This document shows, in pieces, positions 1-6,225 of a stretch of DNA of 14,084 nucleotides. A program made the position numbers and the translations under genes. Location: contig JBBRMY010000060.1 of assembly GCA_038230595.1 (NCBI GenBank), positions 1 to 14,084 on the forward strand. The letters are read 5' to 3'. Source of the DNA: JBBRMY01 sp038230595. Lineage in GTDB: Bacteria > Bacteroidota > Ignavibacteria > Tepidaquicellales > Tepidaquicellaceae. Position 1 is the first letter of the stretch. Each line of letters starts with the position of its first letter. The notes beneath the pieces were generated by a model. That model saw nothing but the letters and a program-made list of their open reading frames with translations. It ran no database searches and was not told where the DNA came from.

Positions 1-763
1 AAATAGTTCTTATTTTACTACTGCGGATCTGGGAGCAAATCTGACTTTAACAGCTCCGAAAGGATTAGGTGAGCTTTACTTAAATGTATTTAACGGTAAC
101 GGGTTTAGAAATTTAAGTTTCGATAACAGGTTTAAAGATGTTGAAGTAGCTGCATTTGTGCATCCAATGGCTAATAATATTAAAAGCAGAACAGCGATGG
201 CTAAATCAGGAAGAATTGAAGGCATCACTGACGTTACATTTGGTGGTTTTCTGTATTTTGGCAAGTTGGGTTTAGGAGAGAATTTTACCTCCGGCGGAGT
301 CCAGTATCAGAGAAATCGTTTCGGTGGTATGGCTCATTTAAAATATAATTTTGCAAAAGCAGGATTCTTTAAAATTGGAGGGGAGTATAGTCTTCAATCA
401 AACCGCGATCCATTATTTTCATCAGCTTCAACTGAAGTAAATGTTACAGCATCAGGTTTTTCTTCATATTTAGAATTTAATCCTCCTGTTGAATCGTTAA
501 ATGAAAAGCTTATGATCATTGCCAGATATGATGTTTTCGATCCCAATAATTTAAATGATGCAACCTCTAGTAACAGCTTTAATAACAATACAGATAGACA
601 AACTTTGTTAATGTTGGGTATAGCATATAAAACCTCTAAAGTTCTGACACTTGGAATGTCGTTTCAGCAGCTTAGTTACCAGTTACCTTATGTTGTGAAC
701 TACGATGGCTTAACGTCAACTACTGACTCAAAACTTATCCTGCACGGCATTCTGGAATTTTAG
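1..763 (+). CDS. Outer-membrane beta-barrel protein, porin-like (3' part only)
   Basis: The reading frame is open from base 2 at the window edge to the TAG at 761-763, so this is the C-terminal 253 residues of a longer protein. The first ATG in frame, at 158, lies inside the gene and is not its start. The visible part alternates hydrophobic and polar residues in short strands rich in Gly, Tyr, Phe and Asn, and ends in GILEF. A terminal Phe is the usual C-terminal signature for insertion by the BAM machinery. The stretch IARYDVFDPNNLND, followed by strands ending in GIAYK and MSFQQLSYQ, resembles the last strands of porins of the OprO/OprP style. I infer an integral outer-membrane channel or receptor; the substrate cannot be read. 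The gene converges on the minus-strand gene at 991. Confidence 0.75.
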   Translation, partial: NSSYFTTADLGANLTLTAPKGLGELYLNVFNGNGFRNLSFDNRFKDVEVAAFVHPMANNIKSRTAMAKSGRIEGITDVTFGGFLYFGKLGLGENFTSGGVQYQRNRFGGMAHLKYNFAKAGFFKIGGEYSLQSNRDPLFSSASTEVNVTASGFSSYLEFNPPVESLNEKLMIIARYDVFDPNNLNDATSSNSFNNNTDRQTLLMLGIAYKTSKVLTLGMSFQQLSYQLPYVVNYDGLTSTTDSKLILHGILEF

Positions 764-814
764 GAATATCAAAATAAAAAACGATGTCAGGTAAAGGGGA
801 ATGATCTAAAGGTA

Positions 815-840
815 TATGGGCGATTCACGAATCGCCCGTA
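815..840. repeat. REP-like palindrome, copy 1
   Basis: The core GGGCGATTCACGAATCGCCC at 818-837 is a perfect 9-bp inverted repeat around AC. It extends outward by T:G, A:T and T:A pairs to about 12 bp (815-840). The core recurs at 929-948 in opposite orientation with one mismatch. Palindromes of this GGGCGA...TCGCCC type are widespread intergenic repeats in several phyla (recalled, not searched). The likely nature is a non-coding REP or MITE-derived element. Confidence 0.7.
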
Positions 841-920
841 AATAAATCGGAAGAGGTTTAATCCATGAATATTGACAATATACTTTCATAAGTAATGCAC
901 TTTCTTCTGGTCTATACAAT

Positions 921-956
921 AATTGTGAGGGCGATTAGTGAATCGCCCTTACAATT
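921..956. repeat. REP-like palindrome, copy 2, extended stem
   Basis: This is a 16-bp stem with a four-base loop, AGTG. The left arm is AATTGTGAGGGCGATT (921-936) and the right arm AATCGCCCTTACAATT (941-956); all positions pair, with a single G:U (G927 with T950) if transcribed left to right. Its central 20 bases are the reverse complement of copy 1 with one difference, so the two copies face each other. It would fold strongly in RNA or single-stranded DNA. No T-run follows, so it is not a textbook terminator. Confidence 0.75.
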
Positions 957-990
957 ACATTTCGTTTTGCAATTTGTATTTCCTGGTTAT

Positions 991-1800
991 TTATATCCCG
1001 CCCTTTCCTTTTAATGTCACAGAATATCTATGATTCTGATTTGTAGAATTATTTATCAATATCCAGCTTTTGCTATAAATCTGTGCATTTGTCGGGCTGA
1101 AGGTTATTGTAACATTTTTTGATCCACCCGGCGCTATATTCTCAGTACCTCTGAAATCAGTTTTGAAAGGGGTTAAAGGAGTCGACTCTGTCGAAATGAT
1201 CAATGGACCAGTTGATTGAGCAGAATTGGAAATTACAAAAGTAAAAGATTTAGTATCGCTTGTCCAGACTTCTCCGAAATCTTTATCCCATGGAGTTACT
1301 GTCATAACAATTGAAGGACTACCATCACTGCTGTTCACTGTTGCAGAACTCGAACTACTTCCTGTTCCGGTACCGCTTAAGCTTATTTGAAAAGATTGAG
1401 CAAGATTTGTAGAGTTATTTATAATATTCCATGCACCATTTTCTACTCCGGCTGCTGTTGGTGAAAATATTACATCAAAAGTTTGGCTGGTTCCGGGGGC
1501 AATAGCACGTATTCCTGCGGGAAAAAATGAAAACGGACTGTTTAAGGGGTAAGGATAAATGAGAAGGCTTTCGTCTGAAGTTGAAGCATTTGAAATTACA
1601 ACTTCTATCTTTTGAGATGATCCGGCGCTAACATTATTGAATTTCAGGTCTTGCAAAGAAACACTCATTATAATATTGCCGGCTTTAACACATTTTCTCT
1701 CACTCACTTTTGTACTCATCGACTCAGACGCTTTAACTGTAAAATTATTAAGCAACATCAAAGCAAAAGAAAGAAATAATACATATAATATATTTTTCAT
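991..1800 (-). CDS. Secreted protein with two ASH/choice-of-anchor-D Ig-like domains
   Basis: The 269-residue protein begins with a signal peptide (MKN, then a hydrophobic core to about residue 20, likely cleaved near VKA-SES), so it is exported. Two homologous Ig-like domains follow, at about residues 44-146 and 165-269, joined by a Ser/Gly/Thr-rich linker at 147-164. Each repeats the pattern IAPG.S...(V/I).FSPT, then W.(I/L)INNSTN, and closes with a strand ending in LSGTG or LKGKG. This is the ASH (ASPM/SPD-2/Hydin) or choice-of-anchor-D type, found in surface and periplasmic proteins of Bacteroidota and relatives. No catalytic motif and no C-terminal type IX sorting domain is visible. The start is the ATG at 1798-1800, directly before the signal peptide; no Shine-Dalgarno precedes it. 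The role is unknown, perhaps adhesion or scaffolding at the envelope. It is transcribed alone, divergently from gcvP. Confidence 0.8.
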   Translation of the reverse strand: MKNILYVLFLSFALMLLNNFTVKASESMSTKVSERKCVKAGNIIMSVSLQDLKFNNVSAGSSQKIEVVISNASTSDESLLIYPYPLNSPFSFFPAGIRAIAPGTSQTFDVIFSPTAAGVENGAWNIINNSTNLAQSFQISLSGTGTGSSSSSATVNSSDGSPSIVMTVTPWDKDFGEVWTSDTKSFTFVISNSAQSTGPLIISTESTPLTPFKTDFRGTENIAPGGSKNVTITFSPTNAQIYSKSWILINNSTNQNHRYSVTLKGKGGI

Positions 1801-2010
1801 AAATAATTTATTAATTGAACTGATTTGATTTAATCTTTCTAAATGTTACGAAATACTTATCTTGCTTTCAATACTAAATTGAAATTTTGATCTGCTTTAA
1901 ATTCAGTAATAATTCTTTAAAACATATATCTTCTTTCAATGGAATTTTTAATAGATTTAGAATGAATTTCATATAAAGTATATTGTATATATCTATAAAT
2001 TTAATCCCAA

Positions 2011-4884
2011 ATGATACAGAATAATATATTTAAATTTGCTGACCGTCACATTGGTCCTGATGATAAAGAGATCTCTCTTATGCTTAAAGCAATTGGATTC
2101 AGTTCAGCTGATGACTTGATAAATGCTACTATACCAGACGATATAAGATTCAAAAAAGAATTCAACATTTGTGAAGCGTATTCCGAATATGATTTCCTGA
2201 AAATGATAAAAGGTATTGCTTCAAAAAATAAGGTTTTTAAATCGCATATAGGTTTAGGATATCATCCTACAATTATTCCACCCGTTATTCTCAGAAACGT
2301 TCTCGAAAATCCGGGTTGGTATACACAGTATACTCCTTATCAGGCTGAAATTGCTCAGGGTAGGCTTGAGGCTTTGATAAATTTTCAATCAATGGTAATT
2401 GATCTTACAGGAATGGAGATCGCAAATGCCTCATTGCTTGATGAATCAACTGCAGCTGCCGAAGCTATGCATCTTTTTTATTCCCTGAGACATGCTGATA
2501 AGAAAGATTCTCATTCGATATTTATTTCAGATCGCTGCCTGCCGCAGACTATTGAAGTTCTTGAAACACGTGCTAAGCCGCTTGGAATAAAAATTGTAAC
2601 CGGAGATCACAATAAATTAGAACTAAACGATGATCTGTTTGCAGTTATTGTACAGTATCCTGCTGCTGATGGTGAAGTTTTTGATTACAAGGAACTATTC
2701 GATAAATGTTCATCTAAAAATATTTATAAATGTGTCGCAGCTGATATTTTAAGTTTATGCCTTTTAAAAGCTCCGGGTGAGTTTGGTGCTGATATAGTAA
2801 TTGGCACTACACAGAGATTTGGTGTGCCTATGGGATACGGCGGTCCTCATGCAGCTTTTTTTGCATGTAAAGAAAATTTCAAAAGAAATCTTCCTGGAAG
2901 GATCATAGGTCTCACTGTTGATTCTCATAATAACCCTGCTTACAGAATGGCTTTGCAGACCAGAGAGCAACATATCAGAAGAGAAAAGGCTACGAGCAAT
3001 ATCTGTACTGCTCAGGTTCTTCTGGCTGTGATCGCAAGCATGTATGCAGTTTATCATGGTCCTGACGGACTGAAAGCAATTGCTGAAAGTGTAAACTCTT
3101 CTGCAAAAAGATTAGACTCTGCTTTGCAGCATCTTGGAATTGAACAAGTTAATAAAAATTATTTTGACACTCTGAAAATTAAGATCAGCAAGTCCGACAG
3201 TGATAAAATAAGAAAGATTGCTGAATCTCATAAAATAAATTTCAGATATTTTGATGGTTTTGTAGGGATCTCTCTCAATGAATACAATGTCTATGAAGGA
3301 ATTGAAAATATTATAGATGTTTTCAAGGAATTCAAAAGTAAAAGGGAGAAATTCAATTACGATAGTGAATATGATTCTATACCTGCAGAATTAAAAAGAA
3401 ATACTCCGTTTTTAACTCATCCGGTTTTTAATACTCATCATTCTGAAACCGAGCTTTTGCGTTATATGAAGATGCTGGAAAATAAAGATCTGTCTTTGAC
3501 AACTTCTATGATACCGCTTGGCTCATGTACAATGAAGCTAAATGCATCTGCAGAAATGATACCCGTAACATATCCTGAATTTGCTGAGATACATCCTTTT
3601 GCTCCTTTTGATCAGACTGAAGGATATAAAGAAATGATAGAGGATCTTGAAAAAGATTTATGCGGGATAACAGGATTTGCAGGTGTTTCGCTGCAGCCTA
3701 ATTCCGGTGCTCAGGGTGAATATGCCGGATTGCTCGTTATAAAAGCCTATCACGAAAGCAGGGGAGAAGGACATAGAAAGATTTGCCTGATTCCTGCTTC
3801 TGCCCATGGCACTAACCCTGCAAGCGCTGTAATGGCAGGAATGGATGTAGTAGTAGTTAAATTTGATGCTAAAGGAAATATTGATGTTGATGATCTGAAG
3901 GAAAAAGCAGAAAAACATAAAGACGATCTTGGTGCTTTTATGGTTACATATCCGTCTACACACGGAGTCTACGAAAAAAGAATTAAAGAAATATGTAATA
4001 TCATTCATGATAATGGCGGTCAGGTTTATATGGACGGAGCTAATATGAATGCACAGGTTGGCTTAACAAGTCCTGCAATGATAAATGCAGATGTTTGCCA
4101 TTTGAACCTCCATAAAACATTCTGTATTCCGCATGGCGGAGGGGGACCGGGGATCGGACCTATCGGTGTTGCCTCACATCTTGTAAAATATTTACCGGGA
4201 CATTCCGTAGTCCAATTAGGAGATAACTCTTCAATATCAGCTGTCTCAGCAGCCCCTTGGGGAAGTGCCGGCATTCTGGTAATCTCCTACGCATATATAA
4301 AAATGATGGGTAGTGATGGTTTGAAAAAAGCAACAGAAGTAGCCATCCTGAATGCAAATTATATGAGACATAAGCTTTCTTCGCATTATAAAACTTTATA
4401 TTTCGGAGAGAATAATACTGTAGCCCACGAAATGATATTCGATATGAGAGAATTTAAAACAAGCGCAGGTATCGAAGTTGTTGACATTGCAAAAAGATTA
4501 ATGGATTATGGCTTCCATGCTCCGACTGTTTCATTTCCTGTTCCGGGAACCATAATGGTTGAGCCTACAGAATCAGAAACACTCCATGAACTTGACAGAT
4601 TTTGTGATGCCCTTATAAGTATCAGAAAGGAAATTTCTGAAATTGAATCAGGTGAATTTCCTAGAGACAATAATGTTATGAAGAATTCTCCTCATACTGC
4701 TCTTCATATTGCATCAGATAAATGGGATCATCCGTACTCCAGGGAAAAAGCATTCTATCCGTCAGAAGATACCAAATTACATAAATTTTTTCCAAGTGTT
4801 GGAAGAGTGAATGATGCTTACGGCGATAGAAATCTTTTCTGCAGCTGTATTCCAATAGGTGAATACGAGCATCTTGAGAATTAG
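2011..4884 (+). CDS. gcvP: Glycine dehydrogenase (aminomethyl-transferring), single-chain P-protein
   Basis: GcvP is the PLP-dependent P-protein of the cytoplasmic glycine cleavage system. It decarboxylates glycine and passes the aminomethyl group to lipoyl-GcvH; GcvT and the lipoamide dehydrogenase complete the cycle, giving CO2, NH3, 5,10-methylene-THF and NADH. At 957 residues it has the usual length of the fused, homodimeric form rather than the split GcvPA/GcvPB form. The N-terminus carries F.DRHIGP; the N-terminal half contains RREKATSNICTAQ. The C-terminal half has IPLGSCTMKLN near residue 501, SAHGTNPAS near 600, MDGANMNAQVG with Asp675, and NLHKTFCIPHGGGGPG, in which Lys702 should form the Schiff base with PLP. 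The family motifs I checked are intact. The start at 2011 matches the conserved N-terminus; no Shine-Dalgarno is present. gcvT and gcvH are not in the window. I see no glycine-riboswitch-like structure in the 210 bases upstream. Confidence 0.97.
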   Translation: MIQNNIFKFADRHIGPDDKEISLMLKAIGFSSADDLINATIPDDIRFKKEFNICEAYSEYDFLKMIKGIASKNKVFKSHIGLGYHPTIIPPVILRNVLENPGWYTQYTPYQAEIAQGRLEALINFQSMVIDLTGMEIANASLLDESTAAAEAMHLFYSLRHADKKDSHSIFISDRCLPQTIEVLETRAKPLGIKIVTGDHNKLELNDDLFAVIVQYPAADGEVFDYKELFDKCSSKNIYKCVAADILSLCLLKAPGEFGADIVIGTTQRFGVPMGYGGPHAAFFACKENFKRNLPGRIIGLTVDSHNNPAYRMALQTREQHIRREKATSNICTAQVLLAVIASMYAVYHGPDGLKAIAESVNSSAKRLDSALQHLGIEQVNKNYFDTLKIKISKSDSDKIRKIAESHKINFRYFDGFVGISLNEYNVYEGIENIIDVFKEFKSKREKFNYDSEYDSIPAELKRNTPFLTHPVFNTHHSETELLRYMKMLENKDLSLTTSMIPLGSCTMKLNASAEMIPVTYPEFAEIHPFAPFDQTEGYKEMIEDLEKDLCGITGFAGVSLQPNSGAQGEYAGLLVIKAYHESRGEGHRKICLIPASAHGTNPASAVMAGMDVVVVKFDAKGNIDVDDLKEKAEKHKDDLGAFMVTYPSTHGVYEKRIKEICNIIHDNGGQVYMDGANMNAQVGLTSPAMINADVCHLNLHKTFCIPHGGGGPGIGPIGVASHLVKYLPGHSVVQLGDNSSISAVSAAPWGSAGILVISYAYIKMMGSDGLKKATEVAILNANYMRHKLSSHYKTLYFGENNTVAHEMIFDMREFKTSAGIEVVDIAKRLMDYGFHAPTVSFPVPGTIMVEPTESETLHELDRFCDALISIRKEISEIESGEFPRDNNVMKNSPHTALHIASDKWDHPYSREKAFYPSEDTKLHKFFPSVGRVNDAYGDRNLFCSCIPIGEYEHLEN

Positions 4885-4966
4885 TTAATATTGACTTCTC
4901 AGGTTATTTTCCCTGTCATGTCACTTTTAAAGTTCAATTTAAGTATTTTTAAAAAAAAATAATTAT

Positions 4967-4974
4967 TATATTTG
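4967..4974 (+). promoter_or_regulatory. Candidate Bacteroidota-type -7 element (TAnnTTTG)
   Basis: TATATTTG fits the TAnnTTTG -7 consensus of the Bacteroidota primary sigma factor exactly. Transcription would begin about six bases downstream, near 4981, leaving a leader of about 20 bases before the ATG at 4999. The upstream -33 TTTG is not clear; only an A/T-rich tract lies there. The match overlaps the alternative TTG start at 4972, which argues against that codon. An eight-base match in AT-rich DNA can arise by chance. Confidence 0.4.
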
Positions 4975-4998
4975 AAAAATAATTTAAACCAAACGTTA

Positions 4999-5688
4999 AT
5001 GACACAACCTGAAATTTTCACTGCTGAGCTTAATGCTGTTATTAAAAAGAACAGCTTGCTTGAACATCCTTTTTATCAGAAATGGAACGAAGGAACGCTT
5101 AAGAAAGAAGAACTGCAGCAATATGCAAAGCAGTACTATCATTTCGTAAAGCATTTTCCAAGGTTCGTAAGCTCCGTTCATTCTAATTGTGATGACGCTG
5201 CTATCAGAAAAACTTTAGTGGAAAATCTTGCAGATGAAGAAGGTTACAAAACAGGAGTAAGTGATCATCCGGAATTATGGATGAACTTTGCCGAAGGTCT
5301 TGGCTTGACAAGAGATGAAGTAAAAAACGCTGAACCAATATCAGAAGTAACTGCGCTTGTCGATGGAATGTATGAATTAACAAAAGACGAAAATTATTTA
5401 AAAGGAATGTCAGCATTGTATGCCTATGAAATGCAGGTTCCTGAGATCTCAAAAACTAAAATTTCCGGACTGAAAAATTATTATGGTATTGAAGACAAAA
5501 AATCAATTGAGTTCTTTTCAGTTCATGAAGAAGCAGATATTTATCATTCTAAAGATGAGCTGGATATAATATTGAATAAGATAGGAAATGAAGATGATAA
5601 AAATGCCAGCATCACTGCAGCAGAAAGATCTTCAAAATTGATGTGGAATTTCCTTGATGGCGTTTATAATAATTATTGCATGAATTAA
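4999..5688 (+). CDS. CADD-family heme-oxygenase-like metalloenzyme, candidate self-sacrificing 4-aminobenzoate synthase
   Basis: This 229-residue all-helical protein belongs to the PqqC/TenA/heme-oxygenase-like fold, closest to CADD of Chlamydia. The putative metal ligands are Glu80 (in LADEEG), His90 (HPELW), Glu144 (YEMQVPEI), and His176, Asp180 and His183 in HEEADIYH. The H-x3-D-x2-H spacing is that of CADD, and the 32-residue gap from Glu144 to His176 equals that between CADD Glu142 and His174. Tyr26 in LLEHPFYQKW and Lys154 in SKTKISGL sit where I recall CADD Tyr27 and Lys152, the residues reported to be consumed or needed when CADD makes 4-aminobenzoate (pABA) for folate. I prefer the ATG at 4999 over the TTG at 4972, which falls inside a promoter-like box. 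It follows gcvP by 114 bases, a plausible link through folate. The family is well supported; the reaction is inferred from retained residues. Confidence 0.85.
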   Translation: MTQPEIFTAELNAVIKKNSLLEHPFYQKWNEGTLKKEELQQYAKQYYHFVKHFPRFVSSVHSNCDDAAIRKTLVENLADEEGYKTGVSDHPELWMNFAEGLGLTRDEVKNAEPISEVTALVDGMYELTKDENYLKGMSALYAYEMQVPEISKTKISGLKNYYGIEDKKSIEFFSVHEEADIYHSKDELDIILNKIGNEDDKNASITAAERSSKLMWNFLDGVYNNYCMN

Positions 5689-5748
5689 GAATATTAATGC
5701 ATGGGTGATTTTCTTTGCACCCGGTCATTTTATTAAAATATCTTTTTT

Positions 5749-5786
5749 ACAAATAAGGGGATTTTAACATCCCCTTATTTGTTTTA
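5749..5786 (+). terminator. Intrinsic terminator of the gcvP/CADD-like unit
   Basis: The stem ACAAATAAGGGGAT (5749-5762) pairs perfectly over 14 bp with ATCCCCTTATTTGT (5769-5782) around the loop TTTAAC. It is followed by TTTATTAG. It lies 60 bases beyond the stop of the CADD-like gene and just before the next gene, so it separates the two transcription units. The T-tract is short and interrupted, but the stem is strong. Confidence 0.8.
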
Positions 5787-5801
5787 TTAGAAAATGTGAT
5801 T

Positions 5802-6206
5802 ATGATGGATACGACGAGAGCACTAAAAAAATATAAAAAGATAGCAGTCATAGGATTTTCACCAAAGCCTTACAGGGATAGTAACCGCATCGCTGTTTAT
5901 ATGAAAAATGCCGGTTACATTGTTTATGGAGTTAATCCGGGACATGGCGGCGAGATAATTGATGGGATAGAATGCTTTGGTAAGATTAGTGATATAAAAG
6001 ATAATATTGAGATAGTTAATATATTCAGAAATCCTTCAGCGCTTCCTGAACTCATAGATGAAATTATCGAACTTCCATATAAGCCTGATGTCATATGGAC
6101 TCAGCTTGGAGTTGTTAATAAAGCAGCAAAAGATAAAGCTGTTCAGAATGGCTTCGAATATATAGAAGACAAATGTATATATGTTGAGCATAAGCTTTAC
6201 ATGTAA
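5802..6206 (+). CDS. CoA-binding domain protein (YccU-like)
   Basis: This is a small stand-alone Rossmann-fold CoA-binding protein of the CoA_binding_2/YccU family, whose members are usually 120-145 residues. From the ATG at 5802 it has 134. The family landmarks are in order: IAVIGFSPKPYRDSNRIA (nucleotide-binding loop), AGYIVYGVNPG, IEIVNIFRNPSALPELI, VIWTQLGVVNKAA and a C-terminal DKCIYVEH. The family resembles the CoA-binding domain of succinyl-CoA synthetase but lacks the ligase parts, and its physiological role is not well established. The frame could also begin at GTG 5796 or ATG 5805; 5802 is the first ATG and lies just after the terminator. It is the first gene of a tightly packed plus-strand run, and the next gene begins 20 bases after its stop. 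Confidence 0.9.
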   Translation: MMDTTRALKKYKKIAVIGFSPKPYRDSNRIAVYMKNAGYIVYGVNPGHGGEIIDGIECFGKISDIKDNIEIVNIFRNPSALPELIDEIIELPYKPDVIWTQLGVVNKAAKDKAVQNGFEYIEDKCIYVEHKLYM

Positions 6207-6225
6207 ATTAATTTTTAAATTCTAA

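Larger units (their letters stand above)
764..990. other. Convergent intergenic region with two palindromes and no gene
   Basis: These 227 bases lie between two convergent genes. I see no credible reading frame. The only structure is the pair of GGGCGATT-type palindromes listed separately at 815-840 and 921-956. Neither is followed by a T-run in either direction, so classical intrinsic termination is not obvious for the genes on either side. Confidence 0.6.

Noticed and set aside
158..763. A complete 201-residue gene starting at ATG 158
   Set aside because: The frame is open to the window edge and the upstream residues continue the same beta-strand pattern, so the gene is truncated by the window, not started here.
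1801..2010. Glycine riboswitch or other leader element before gcvP
   Set aside because: The region is AT-rich with no visible conserved riboswitch core or stable hairpin; only A/T-rich stretches that could include promoters for both divergent genes.
3658..4008. Minus-strand reading frame of 116 codons inside gcvP
   Set aside because: It lies opposite highly conserved GcvP sequence and shows no domain, ribosome site or separate composition; it is a shadow frame.
4972..4998. TTG start for the CADD-like protein
   Set aside because: The nine extra residues are not part of the family's N-terminus, an ATG follows at 4999, and the TTG overlaps a promoter-like box.
5703..5722. GGGTG/CACCC hairpin after the CADD-like gene
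   Set aside because: Only five base pairs around a ten-base loop; the far stronger terminator lies 26 bases further on.
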